64,000 bases of DNA. Origin: Flavobacteriales bacterium UBA7612. Lineage in GTDB: Bacteria; Bacteroidota; Bacteroidia; Flavobacteriales; Weeksellaceae. Location: the NCBI GenBank assembly GCA_002484335.1, contig DLJQ01000022.1:171326-235325 (forward strand), written 5' to 3'. Numbering within the stretch: the first letter of the stretch is position 1; every line of letters starts with the position of its first letter. The position numbers and the translations under genes were made by a program. Under the pieces are notes generated by a model. The model saw only the letters and a program-made list of their open reading frames with translations, had not been told where the DNA came from and made no database searches. Below, piece after piece: positions 46,524 to 55,539 of the stretch.

Positions 46524-47585
46524 TTGAAAACAATAGATACATCTAAATTCCCGAAAGATTTAGGTTATAGATTTCCTGCCGAGTGGGAAAAACACGAAGC
46601 AACATGGTTATCTTGGCCACATAAAGAAGAATCTTGGCCAGATAGAATACATTTAATTTATCCTTCATATTCTCAATTCATAGCAGAATTATCAAAAGGA
46701 GAAAAAGTACGTATCAACGTTAAAAATGAGGAAATGAAAGCATTTGCTTTATCTCATATAGAAAAAACTGATGCTGATTTATCTCAAATTGAATTCTTTT
46801 TTCATGAAACTAATGATGCTTGGTGTAGAGATCATGGACCAGCATTCTTAATTAATAAAGACAACAAAGAGAACCCTAAAGTTATCGTAGATTGGGGATT
46901 TAATGCTTGGGGAGGTAAATATCCACCGTTTGAAAATGATGATGTTATCCCAACTAAAATCGCTGAAGCTTTTCATCTTCCTGTTTTTTATCCAAACATT
47001 ATTATGGAAGGTGGTTCTGTAGATTTTAATGGAAAAAATACATTACTTACTTCTAAATCTTGTTTATTAAACGAAAACAGAAATCCACAATATTCTCAGG
47101 AAGAAATTGAGCAATTTTTGAAAAACTATTATGGTGTTTCTCAAATTCTTTGGGTAGAAGACGGTATTGTTGGTGACGATACAGATGGACATGTAGATGA
47201 TACTATCCGATTTGTAAATGAAGATACTGTAATAACTGTTGTAGAAACAGACGAAGATGATGATAATTACGAATTATTACAAGTAAACCTTCAACAATTA
47301 AAAAAGATGCGTTTACTAGATGGTCGTTCATTAAATATTATAGAATTACCAATGCCTGATGCTGTTTATTGCGAAGGAGAACGTTTACCAGCTTCGTATG
47401 CTAATTTTTATATTGCAAATCATGCTGTAATTGTACCTACATATCGTTGTGCAAAAGATGCTATTGCATTAGATATTATACAAAAATGCTTTCCTGACAG
47501 AAAAGTTGTTGGAATAGATTCTACAGATATTATTTGGGGATTAGGATCATTTCATTGCCTAAGTCAGCAAGAACCAAAAATATAA
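46524..47585 (+). CDS. aguA: Agmatine deiminase
   Basis: Converts agmatine to N-carbamoylputrescine and ammonia. 353 residues of the guanidino-group-modifying (PPAD-type) fold. The signatures are WLSWPHKEESWP, NDAWCRDHGPAF, MEGGSVDFNG, DTDGHVDDTIRF and the catalytic Cys345 in GLGSFHCLSQQEP. The start is a TTG at 46524, one base after the lactamase stop; no ATG is near. With aguB it forms the agmatine-to-putrescine route. Confidence 0.95.
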   Translation: MKTIDTSKFPKDLGYRFPAEWEKHEATWLSWPHKEESWPDRIHLIYPSYSQFIAELSKGEKVRINVKNEEMKAFALSHIEKTDADLSQIEFFFHETNDAWCRDHGPAFLINKDNKENPKVIVDWGFNAWGGKYPPFENDDVIPTKIAEAFHLPVFYPNIIMEGGSVDFNGKNTLLTSKSCLLNENRNPQYSQEEIEQFLKNYYGVSQILWVEDGIVGDDTDGHVDDTIRFVNEDTVITVVETDEDDDNYELLQVNLQQLKKMRLLDGRSLNIIELPMPDAVYCEGERLPASYANFYIANHAVIVPTYRCAKDAIALDIIQKCFPDRKVVGIDSTDIIWGLGSFHCLSQQEPKI

Positions 47586-47683
47586 CTAATTAGAAAACCG
47601 ATTATAAAAATAATCGGTTTTATTATACTAACCTAAATTATTTTCTTGACAATTATTTAATCTCAAATTATAGTAAAACTTTA

Positions 47684-47691
47684 TAACTTTG
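47684..47691 (+). promoter_or_regulatory. -7 box 6 bp before the NPP gene
   Basis: TAACTTTG at 47684-47691 matches TAnnTTTG. The in-frame TTG at 47689 is part of it, so the ATG at 47698 is the likely start, with little or no leader. No clear TTTG box lies at the usual distance. Confidence 0.5.
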
Positions 47692-47697
47692 GAAAAC

Positions 47698-48963
47698 ATG
47701 AAAAAAATAATTCTAAGTATACTTTCTGTTGTTGCTCTATCAACTTCAGTTACTACAAGTGCACAAGAAACAGAAAAACAAATTGTTGTAGAAAATCGCA
47801 CAAATGATGTTAAACAACAAGATAAACCATATGTTATTCTTATTTCAGCTGATGGATTCAGAAATGATTATGCTAAAAAATATGCTGCTAAAAATTTATT
47901 AGCTCTATCAGCTTCAGGAATTACATCAGAAGCAATGATACCTTCATTTCCTTCTATTACATTTCCTAATCATTACACATTAGTTACCGGGCTTACTCCA
48001 CCACATCATGGTTTAGTAGGAAATAGTATGTATAATAGAGAAACTGGTGAAAGATATTCTCTTGGAAATAAAAAAGCTGTATCTAATCCTAGTTGGTATG
48101 GTGGTATTCCTATCTGGAATTTGGCAGAAGAAAACAAAATGTTATCAGCATGTTACTATTGGCCAGGATCAGAAGCTCCAATCAATAACATCTACCCTAC
48201 TTATTCTTATGCATATTCAGAAAAATCTCCAATAGATTTTCGTATTCAACAAGTTGTTGATTGGTTAGAACTACCAGCTGAAAAACGCCCACATTTAATC
48301 ACTTTTTATTTTCCTGAAGTAGATCATGCTGGACATTCATTTGGACCTGATGCAAAAGAAACAGAAGAAGCTGTACATTTTGTTGATGAATCTGTAAAAA
48401 AATTAAATGATGCTGTTGCTAAAACTGGTCTTAATGTAAACTTTGTATTCGTATCTGATCATGGAATGATAAGAATTGATGATAAAAATCCTTTAAAGCT
48501 TCCTATTAAAATAGATGACAATAAAGTAAAAGTTGTTTCTAATGGATCTTATGTCAGTCTTTTTGTAGAAAATGGAAAAGATATCAATACAATCTATAAA
48601 GAAATAAAAGCTACAAAAACAGATAAATATGATGTTTTTAAAGCAACTGATGTTCCTGCAAAATACAAATTCAGTAAAAAAGATGATTATCATAACCGCA
48701 TAGGTGACATCATATTAATTGCTCATGCTCCAAATTATTTCTCTAACAATAAACCTCCAAAAGGTTCTCACGGATTTTTTACTGAAGAAACACCAGAAAT
48801 GAAAGCAACATTTTATGCTTGGGGACCAAGTTTTAAATCAGGAAAAGAAATAAAAGCTTTCTCTAATACAGAAGTTTATCCAATGCTAGCAAAATTACTT
48901 GGATTACAAATTCAAGGTAAAATTGATGGAACAAATCAACTTGCCAATGATATTTTAAAATAA
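47698..48963 (+). CDS. Ectonucleotide pyrophosphatase/phosphodiesterase (alkaline phosphatase superfamily)
   Basis: 421 residues from the ATG at 47698. A signal peptide ends TTSAQ. Metal-site Asp52 is in LISADGFRNDY, and the nucleophile Thr88 is in FPSITFPNHYTLVTGL, which is the NPP nucleophile motif. The further metal ligands are in PEVDHAGHSFGP, VSDHGM and GSHGFF. NPP enzymes split phosphodiester or pyrophosphate bonds of nucleotides or lipids. It is not co-transcribed with aguA by distance (112 bp) and has its own promoter. Confidence 0.93.
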   Translation: MKKIILSILSVVALSTSVTTSAQETEKQIVVENRTNDVKQQDKPYVILISADGFRNDYAKKYAAKNLLALSASGITSEAMIPSFPSITFPNHYTLVTGLTPPHHGLVGNSMYNRETGERYSLGNKKAVSNPSWYGGIPIWNLAEENKMLSACYYWPGSEAPINNIYPTYSYAYSEKSPIDFRIQQVVDWLELPAEKRPHLITFYFPEVDHAGHSFGPDAKETEEAVHFVDESVKKLNDAVAKTGLNVNFVFVSDHGMIRIDDKNPLKLPIKIDDNKVKVVSNGSYVSLFVENGKDINTIYKEIKATKTDKYDVFKATDVPAKYKFSKKDDYHNRIGDIILIAHAPNYFSNNKPPKGSHGFFTEETPEMKATFYAWGPSFKSGKEIKAFSNTEVYPMLAKLLGLQIQGKIDGTNQLANDILK

Positions 48964-48987
48964 TTATTTTAAAAAATATATAATGAA

Positions 48988-49025
48988 TGTTCTAATAGAT
49001 TAATTTTTATTAGAACATTTTTTTT
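48988..49025 (+). terminator. Intrinsic terminator of the NPP gene
   Basis: A 10-bp perfect stem (48988-48997 with 49008-49017) followed by T8. It ends exactly where repeat copy C begins. Confidence 0.88.
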
Positions 49026-49138
49026 GGCAATCACTTCGTACCACGCTTTTTGTTACAATCTTTTTAGATTGGTTCATTAAATGAATAAATAAATTCATCC
49101 AATCTAAAAAGGATTTCCACGTCAATCGTTATTGCAAA
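49026..49138 (-). repeat. Dispersed repeat copy C
   Basis: Read on the minus strand: TTTGCAATA, ACGATTGACGTGGAAATCC, a 13-bp stem (49060-49072 with 49099-49111, extended by a TTCAT/ATGAA inner pairing), then AAGATTGTAACAAAAAGC, GTGGTACGAAGTG, ATTGCC. It has the best-preserved arms and serves as the reference for the family. Confidence 0.88.
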
Positions 49139-49198
49139 TTCATTATAAGTAATAAAAATCGTTCAACTCTATAAAAAAATGCTTCATAGAGAACTGAT

Positions 49199-49240
49199 TA
49201 TCCAACAAACATAACTTTTAAAAGTTATGTTTGTTGGATA
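49199..49240. repeat. Perfect 42-bp palindrome
   Basis: TATCCAACAAACATAACTTTT and its exact complement meet without a spacer. No T-tract follows, so it does not look like a terminator. It lies 250 bp before lon and 60 bp after repeat C. Confidence 0.9.
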
Positions 49241-49405
49241 CTTTGGAATAACAACTCGTATAAAACAATATAAAATGTTGTATTTTTTATCAATAATAGT
49301 AAATTTAAAATAAGTATAAAATAGTAGTAATTCTGCCATTTATTTTTATTGGCATACGGTTTGACTTATTAAATCTGTCTTTATTAGAAATGAAAAAGAT
49401 AAATA

Positions 49406-49467
49406 AAATAAAGTGCCTACGCACTTTATTTCTATAATAAATAGTCAGTACTATTTTTATTACTGAC
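49406..49467 (+). promoter_or_regulatory. Two tandem hairpins in the lon upstream region
   Basis: The first is an 11-bp stem with CTAC loop (49406-49416 with 49421-49431). The second is GTCAGTA (49444-49450) with TACTGAC (49461-49467). They end 22 bp before the lon ATG. They may be leader structures or the end of an unrecognised small RNA. No heat-shock operator such as CIRCE is seen. Confidence 0.5.
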
Positions 49468-49489
49468 ACTTTGAACGTTTAGTAAAATT

Positions 49490-51928
49490 ATGAATATAGA
49501 CAATTTGTCATTAGCACAAGTAATGGAAGAAGAAATCGAATTAATTCCTTTGATGAGTAAAGACGAGGAAAACAAGTTAAATAAACAAGAAATATCTTCT
49601 GTTTTACCTATTTTATCATTAAGAAATACTGTCTTATTTCCTGGCGTAGTTGCTCCAATTACAGCGGGAAGAGATAAATCTATAAAACTTTTAACACAAG
49701 CATATAAAGAGGATCGTGTGATTGGAGTATTATCTCAAAAAGATATCTCTAATGAAGATCCAAAACCTGAAGAATTATATAAAGTTGGTACAGTAGCCAA
49801 AATTATGCGAATGATAAAATTACCTGATGGAAACATTACAGTGATTTTACAAGGAATGAAACGCTTTAAAATAAAAGAATTTATTACAGAAGATCCTTTT
49901 TACAAAGCAGAAGTTGAAATTTTAACAGAAAAAGTTCCTACATCTCGCAACAAAGAATATCCTATTATTATAGATTCTATACGCGATTTAGCTTTTCAAA
50001 TCGTGGAAGAAAATCCTATGCTACCATCTGAAGCTGCTGGAGCAATAAAAAGTATAGAAAGTAACACATTTTTAATCAATTTTGTTGCTTCTAATTTAAC
50101 CTTGGATATTCATGAAAAACAATTACTTCTTGAAGTTTCTGATATAAAACTTCGAGCAATAGAAGTAATGCGTTTTATGAATCTTGAGTTAAAGAAACTT
50201 GAATTAAAAAATACAATTCAGAACAAAGTTCGTAAAGAATTAGATCAACAACAAAAAGAATACTTTCTAAATCAGCAAATAAAATCTATTCAAGAAGAAC
50301 TAGGAGGAAATTCTACTGAGGAAGAAATAAATGAAATGCGAAAAAAAGCACTGAAGAAAAATTGGAGCGAAGAAGTAGCAAATCATTTCGAAAAAGAAAT
50401 CAATCGTCTTTCTCGTCTTAATCCTCAGATGCCAGAGCATAACATTCAACGTAATTACTTAGAATTAATGCTAGATTTACCTTGGAACGATACAACAAAA
50501 GATAATTTTGATATCAAACATGCTAAAAAGGTTTTAGATCATGATCATTATGGTTTAGAAGATGTAAAAGAACGTATTCTTGAACATTTAGCTGTTCTAA
50601 AATTAAAAGGAAATATGCGTTCACCAATTCTTTGTTTATACGGCCCTCCTGGTGTTGGTAAAACATCATTAGGAAAATCTATTTCAGAAGCAATTGGTCG
50701 TAAATACGTTCGTATGTCTTTGGGTGGATTACATGACGAATCTGAAATTAGAGGACATAGAAAAACCTACATAGGTGCAATGCCAGGTCGACTTTTACAA
50801 TCTATAAAAAAATCAGAATCTTCTAATCCTGTTTTTGTATTAGATGAAATAGATAAAATGACTGCTAGCGCACACGGAGATCCTTCATCAGCAATGTTAG
50901 AAGTACTTGATCCTGAACAAAATTCTACTTTCTATGATAATTTCTTAGAAATAGGATATGATTTATCCAAAGTATTTTTTATTGCGACAGCTAACAATGT
51001 AAGTGATATTCCAAGTCCATTGAGAGATCGTATGGAAATGATTAATATTGCTGGATATACAATTGAAGAAAAAGCAGAAATCGTAAAACGTCATTTACTT
51101 CCTAAACAATTATCTGAACATGGATTAAAAGAAAAAGATATTGTTTTAGGTAAAAAAGAAATTGAATTTTTAATTACTGGCTACACAAGAGAAGCTGGTG
51201 TTAGAAATCTTAATCAAAAAATAGCTAAATTAGTTCGTTCAGCAGCTAAACATATAGCTCTTGAAGAAGAATTTAATGCAAAATATTCTATTACTGATAT
51301 TTCTAAAATTTTAGGACCTTCAATTACTTCAGACCAATATGAGAATAACGAAGTTCCTGGTGTAGTTGTTGGATTAGCTTGGACAAGCGTTGGTGGTGAT
51401 ATTTTATTCATAGAATCTATATTATCTAAATCAAAAAATGGAGGACTTTCAATCACAGGAAATTTAGGTACTGTTATGAAAGAATCTGCAACTATAGCAT
51501 TAGAATACATAAAATCTCATGCAGATGAATTAGGTATAAATCAAGAAGTATTTGATAATTACAAGGTTCATATTCACGTTCCTGAAGGTGCAACACCAAA
51601 AGATGGTCCTTCTGCCGGAATTACAATGCTGACTTCTTTAGTTTCTACATTTACACAACGTAAAGTAAAAGCTAAATTAGCAATGACAGGAGAAATCACA
51701 TTACGTGGGAAAGTATTGCCTGTTGGTGGAATAAAAGAAAAAATATTAGCTGCAAAACGTGCAAATATTAAAGAAATTATTCTTTGTGAAGATAACAGAA
51801 AAGACATTGAAGAAATAAAAGCTGATTATATAAAAGGAATCACTTTCCATTTTGTAAAAGAAATGAAAGAAGTTCTTGATATTGCTATTACTGATCAAAA
51901 AGTAAAAGACGCAAAAGAATTAAATTAA
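49490..51928 (+). CDS. lon: Lon protease, ATP-dependent
   Basis: Degrades misfolded and regulatory proteins in the cytoplasm. The 812-residue protein has the N-terminal LAN domain from about residue 40 (LPILSLRNTVLFPG), a coiled-coil, Walker A GPPGVGKTS near 385, Walker B VFVLDEIDKM, and the proteolytic Ser708 in DGPSAG with the Lys of GGIKEK near 750. A normal full-length LonA. A long upstream region with hairpins suggests controlled expression. Confidence 0.97.
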   Translation: MNIDNLSLAQVMEEEIELIPLMSKDEENKLNKQEISSVLPILSLRNTVLFPGVVAPITAGRDKSIKLLTQAYKEDRVIGVLSQKDISNEDPKPEELYKVGTVAKIMRMIKLPDGNITVILQGMKRFKIKEFITEDPFYKAEVEILTEKVPTSRNKEYPIIIDSIRDLAFQIVEENPMLPSEAAGAIKSIESNTFLINFVASNLTLDIHEKQLLLEVSDIKLRAIEVMRFMNLELKKLELKNTIQNKVRKELDQQQKEYFLNQQIKSIQEELGGNSTEEEINEMRKKALKKNWSEEVANHFEKEINRLSRLNPQMPEHNIQRNYLELMLDLPWNDTTKDNFDIKHAKKVLDHDHYGLEDVKERILEHLAVLKLKGNMRSPILCLYGPPGVGKTSLGKSISEAIGRKYVRMSLGGLHDESEIRGHRKTYIGAMPGRLLQSIKKSESSNPVFVLDEIDKMTASAHGDPSSAMLEVLDPEQNSTFYDNFLEIGYDLSKVFFIATANNVSDIPSPLRDRMEMINIAGYTIEEKAEIVKRHLLPKQLSEHGLKEKDIVLGKKEIEFLITGYTREAGVRNLNQKIAKLVRSAAKHIALEEEFNAKYSITDISKILGPSITSDQYENNEVPGVVVGLAWTSVGGDILFIESILSKSKNGGLSITGNLGTVMKESATIALEYIKSHADELGINQEVFDNYKVHIHVPEGATPKDGPSAGITMLTSLVSTFTQRKVKAKLAMTGEITLRGKVLPVGGIKEKILAAKRANIKEIILCEDNRKDIEEIKADYIKGITFHFVKEMKEVLDIAITDQKVKDAKELN

Positions 51929-51946
51929 TCATCTTAGTTTATAAAA

Positions 51947-51986
51947 TACAAAAAGTGGAGCTCAATTTAGAGCTCCACTTTTTGTA
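51947..51986 (+). terminator. Intrinsic terminator of lon
   Basis: A perfect 17-bp stem (51947-51963 with 51970-51986) with a 6-base loop and a T-rich 3' arm. Confidence 0.92.
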
Positions 51987-52011
51987 TTTTTAAGTATTTT
52001 ATTAATTATTT

Positions 52012-52117
52012 GGGCGTTCGAGCAGGCTTTCCGTTTCAATCTTTTCTAATTGCTCATTGAATTGAAATATAAATGCACCCAATTAGAAAAGGATTTCCTC
52101 TACAATCCCTAACGCAA
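52012..52117 (-). repeat. Dispersed repeat copy D (variant subfamily)
   Basis: Minus strand: TTTGCGTTA, GGGATTGTAGAGGAAATCC, a perfect 12-bp stem (52041-52052 with 52080-52091), then AAGATTGAAACGGAAAGC, CTGCTCG, AACGCCC. The ends carry CGTT/AACG where copies A-C have CAAT/ATTG. It lies between the convergent lon and FtsX-type genes. Confidence 0.85.
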
Positions 52118-52153
52118 AACTTTAATTTCCACTACTCTATTTTATCAAAAACT

Positions 52154-53338
52154 TTATTTAACCTGTCTAGAAACTATCCAAGAAACAAAACTTCCTAATC
52201 CTAAAACAGTAACAATTACTGCAGCAAAATTCTGTACAGAAAATATAAATGGAAATGGTACTGTTACAGATGCCATTATCAAACCAAAATTAATTTGTAA
52301 TAAACCTATAATTGATGCAATTAATAATCCCATAAACATAGCAATAAATGTAATTATGAAACCTGTATTGAAAAATATATTTCGAATACTTTTTCTTGAC
52401 ATTCCAAAACTTGTCATTGTTTGTATTTCTTTCTTTTTATCTAAGATTAAAATAACAATTGTTCCAGCTAAATTAAAACATGCTATAATGATAACTAAAG
52501 TAAAAATTAAGTAACTTATTAAGTTTTCTATATTCATTACTTTCAGAAAAGCTGAATCTAAATCTTGTCTTGTTTCTATTTTATAATTAGAACCAAGAGA
52601 ATTTTGTAGTTCATTTTTTATTGCATTAAATGATTTTTTACCGTCGGTTTTTATTTCGATTGCATAACACTCATTCGTATCAAATTGTAATAACTCTTGG
52701 GCTAAACCTAATGTAGTAAATATGTATTTATCATATTGGTCATTCAACATAAAAACACCCACACTATAAGCTTCTTTTTTAGTAAAAGCATCACTTTCTT
52801 GTTTCAGAAGTCCCGTTCCTGCTTTTGGCATTAGCAAATCAGCAGGAGTTATAACATCTATATACAATTGTAAACGATCTGCTATTCCACTGGAAACAAT
52901 AAAATTATCATTACGTTTAAAATCCAAAAATTCTCCTCCATAAATTACTGTATCCAAACGAGTAACTTTAGTAAAATTTTCATCAATCCCTTTCAGATAA
53001 GCAATATCTTGTTTTCCTTTATAATCGATGTATACTTTTTCTTCTATAACTTTAGAAAAAGCTTTGATATCTTTTTGCTTTTGTAAAACGTCTACAACAT
53101 AAGTTAAGCTGTCTAATGTTTTACCTTTTGCTGGAGAAATTTTCAATTCAGGGTTTACATTGCTGTAATACTTTAAATTCATTTTTTCTAAACCTGAAAA
53201 AACAGATAAAATAATGAATAAAGCTGCTGTTGCAACCAAAATTGCACATACCGCGATAAATGCAATAATATTTACTGCATTTGTGTTCGTTTTCGAAAAA
53301 ATATAGCGTTTAGCAATGTAAAGTGAAATATTCTTCAT
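52154..53338 (-). CDS. FtsX/LolE-type ABC transporter permease
   Basis: 394 residues. An N-terminal transmembrane helix (AFIAVCAILVATAALFIILSVFSG) is followed by a periplasmic MacB-like domain (about 50-260) and three C-terminal helices with the FtsX signature (LILDKKKEIQTMTSFGMSRKSIRNIFF). LolC/E-type permeases extract lipoproteins from the inner membrane. No ATPase gene is adjacent. The start overlaps the stop of rbfA by 1 base. Confidence 0.9.
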   Translation of the reverse strand: MKNISLYIAKRYIFSKTNTNAVNIIAFIAVCAILVATAALFIILSVFSGLEKMNLKYYSNVNPELKISPAKGKTLDSLTYVVDVLQKQKDIKAFSKVIEEKVYIDYKGKQDIAYLKGIDENFTKVTRLDTVIYGGEFLDFKRNDNFIVSSGIADRLQLYIDVITPADLLMPKAGTGLLKQESDAFTKKEAYSVGVFMLNDQYDKYIFTTLGLAQELLQFDTNECYAIEIKTDGKKSFNAIKNELQNSLGSNYKIETRQDLDSAFLKVMNIENLISYLIFTLVIIIACFNLAGTIVILILDKKKEIQTMTSFGMSRKSIRNIFFNTGFIITFIAMFMGLLIASIIGLLQINFGLIMASVTVPFPFIFSVQNFAAVIVTVLGLGSFVSWIVSRQVK

Positions 53339-53697
53339 TATAAGATTGGATTGTTACCTTCTCCTTTTAATGCTTTATCAATTTTGTCCATTTCATCTAA
53401 AGAATTATCTAAAATGAAAATTAATTCTGGTGTAATACGCATTTTTTTAGAAGCTCCATTTGATAAAATCCCTCTAAAAAATGGAATATTTTTTTTGATT
53501 TCTTTAAATATTTCCTCTTTTCTGTTATTAGGAAAAATACTTACATATATTTTAGAAACTCCTAAATCTGGCGTTACCTTAACTTCTGTAACACTAATGA
53601 TGTTACCTGGAAATTCTGAAATTGCCCATTTTCTGAAAGCTTCTGCTAATTCTTCTTGAAATAATTTACTTACTTTTTGTTGTCTATTACTATCCAA
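53338..53697 (-). CDS. rbfA: 30S ribosome-binding factor
   Basis: 119 residues of KH-fold assembly factor for the 30S subunit. It starts DSNRQQKVSKLFQEELAEAFRKW and has the typical TEVKVTPDLGVSKIYVSIFP and RITPELIFILDNSLDEMDKI. It is coupled to the downstream permease gene, an arrangement that recurs in Flavobacteriia. Confidence 0.95.
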   Translation of the reverse strand: MDSNRQQKVSKLFQEELAEAFRKWAISEFPGNIISVTEVKVTPDLGVSKIYVSIFPNNRKEEIFKEIKKNIPFFRGILSNGASKKMRITPELIFILDNSLDEMDKIDKALKGEGNNPIL

Positions 53698-53790
53698 TTT
53701 AATTCTTTTTATTCAGCCGTAAAATTACTGCATTTTTTTGTGATTAAAAACATTCCTTGTTTGAATTAAGTTCTTTGTAAATTTGTAACT

Positions 53791-54192
53791 ATGAAAAAAG
53801 ACATCGAAACTTCTGAGGACGTTGCATTATTGGTAAATACTTTTTATGATAAAGTACAACATGATGATGTTATTGGGCATTTTTTTTCGGATGTAGCAAA
53901 AGTAAATTGGGATGAACATTTACCACATATGATTCAGTTTTGGGAAACTGTATTGTTAGGTAAATCTACTTTCGAAGGCTGGCCGATGAGAACACATCTT
54001 GTTCTTCATCAGAAAGAAAAACTATTACCTCATCACTTTGATCATTGGATTGAATTGTGGTTTGGTATTGTAGATAATCTTTTTAAAGGAGATATTGCAA
54101 ATGAAGCTAAAAATAGAGCTAAAATTATGCGTGAATTAATTTTGTTTAAGATTGACAAAATGGAAAATAATAATAGAAATATTATTCAATAA
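53791..54192 (+). CDS. Group III truncated hemoglobin
   Basis: A 133-residue haem protein. The helix pattern DVALLVNTFYDKVQHDDVIGHFF, then HLPHMIQFWETVLLG and the HLVLHQKEKLLPHHFDHWIELW region containing the haem-ligand His and conserved Trp mark the group III (HbP/Ctb-like) type. Role probably in O2 or NO chemistry; unproven. It is convergent with sbcD, with repeat copy E between. Confidence 0.93.
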   Translation: MKKDIETSEDVALLVNTFYDKVQHDDVIGHFFSDVAKVNWDEHLPHMIQFWETVLLGKSTFEGWPMRTHLVLHQKEKLLPHHFDHWIELWFGIVDNLFKGDIANEAKNRAKIMRELILFKIDKMENNNRNIIQ

Positions 54193-54200
54193 TTTAATTC

Positions 54201-54317
54201 GCAAAAACGATTGACGTGTAAATCCTTTTATAAAAACAAACAACATTCTTGAAACAACTATTATTGTTTGTTTTTATAAAAGATTGTAACAAAAAGCGTG
54301 TACCGAAGGTTTTGCCC
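54201..54317 (+). repeat. Dispersed repeat copy E
   Basis: GCAAAAA, CGATTGACGTGTAAATCC, a perfect 19-bp stem (54225-54243 with 54264-54282) around a 20-base loop, then AAGATTGTAACAAAAAGC, GTGTACCGAAGG, TTTTGCCC. The ends read CAAAA/TTTTG, a third matched pair. It lies between convergent genes with 8-14 bp to spare on either side. Confidence 0.9.
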
Positions 54318-54330
54318 AAATAAAAAAATA

Positions 54331-55536
54331 TTATTCGTTTAGAATTTCGTTGAATAAGTTTTTTAAATCATCGTTGGGTTCTTGATTTGCATTTTTGGAT
54401 TTGAAATAATCGTGGAATAAATCGTGAATATTTTGATCTAAATTAATTTCTGTCGAATTTGAGGCTACAATCCCTGTATTTTTTACTTTTGGAATAAGAT
54501 AAATGATTCCTTGATGAGTTTGATAAATTAATTTGCGCTCGTCGGCAGTTAAAAAACTTTCACTTTCTAGCGTTAATTCAACCAAAGCGTTTTTATTTTC
54601 GCTAAGCCAAGCAACTGCATTATCTATATTATCAAAGGTTTTTCGGATCAAAGGTTTACCATTTTCTAAAGCTATTTTTTTGTAACTAGCTTCTTTATTT
54701 GGTTCTAAATCTACAATAGTTACATATTTTGTTTGCCCTGCTTCGCTGAAACTGTAGCATAATGGCGACGAACTATAGATAACTGGTTTTTCTTCTGTCC
54801 CTATATTCTTGTGACCGTGGATATGTCCTAATGCTGTATATTGTATTTGAGAAGGAATAGCATCTGAATAAATCATGTCTGCATTACCAATTTTGATTGG
54901 CTTCTCTCCCTCTGGTTCCTCTATAAGTTCTTTTCCACGCTGATTCATATACAAATGAGTCGTTAAAAGATTAACTCCTCTTGTATCACAAAACTGGTCA
55001 GAAATAATTTTCCAATTCTCTGCTAAAACTTTATTTAAAGCATCTTCTTTATTTTCACCAAGATATTGTTTTAGTCGAATTTCGTTGGCATACGGAGTAT
55101 GTAAAATTCTTATAGGATAAGAATATGCTTTGAATTGTATTTCTAGAAAACCTTCATTAGAGTTTATAATCTCCCAATTTGGTAATTGTATTGGTTGTAC
55201 AATTGCATTGGGATAACCAATAAGTAATATTCCACATTCGCGAGCCAATGGATCTGGTGCATCGATAAGATTTGGAGAATCGTGATTTCCTGCAATCGCA
55301 ATCACAGGTCTTTTTCCATCAGCAGAAAGACGTTTTAATGTTTTATAAAATAATTCTACAGCTTCTACACTTGGGTTGAAATTATCGAACAAATCACCTG
55401 CAACAACAATTAAATCTACTTGTTCGTGGTTTGCTATTTCAACAATCTCTTGCATAACAAGAATTTGTTCCTCTAATCTAGAAAAATTATCTAATCTTTT
55501 ACCTAAGTGCCAATCTGCTGTGTGTAGAATTTTCAT
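54331..55536 (-). CDS. sbcD: Exonuclease subunit SbcD (Mre11-like)
   Basis: The nuclease subunit of the SbcCD complex that cuts DNA hairpins and ends. 401 residues. The Mre11 phosphoesterase motifs are MKILHTADWHLGK, VVAGDLFDNFNP, IAGNHDSP and the late LTTHLYM and GHIHGHK. sbcC normally follows directly, but here repeat E and a convergent globin gene occupy that place, so its ATPase partner must be elsewhere. Confidence 0.95.
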   Translation of the reverse strand: MKILHTADWHLGKRLDNFSRLEEQILVMQEIVEIANHEQVDLIVVAGDLFDNFNPSVEAVELFYKTLKRLSADGKRPVIAIAGNHDSPNLIDAPDPLARECGILLIGYPNAIVQPIQLPNWEIINSNEGFLEIQFKAYSYPIRILHTPYANEIRLKQYLGENKEDALNKVLAENWKIISDQFCDTRGVNLLTTHLYMNQRGKELIEEPEGEKPIKIGNADMIYSDAIPSQIQYTALGHIHGHKNIGTEEKPVIYSSSPLCYSFSEAGQTKYVTIVDLEPNKEASYKKIALENGKPLIRKTFDNIDNAVAWLSENKNALVELTLESESFLTADERKLIYQTHQGIIYLIPKVKNTGIVASNSTEINLDQNIHDLFHDYFKSKNANQEPNDDLKNLFNEILNE

Positions 55537-55539
55537 GTA

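Noticed and set aside
49240..49490. A small RNA gene (6S- or tmRNA-like) before lon
   Set aside because: Hairpins exist, but no conserved 6S or tmRNA landmark was recognisable and no convincing promoter-terminator pair encloses it.
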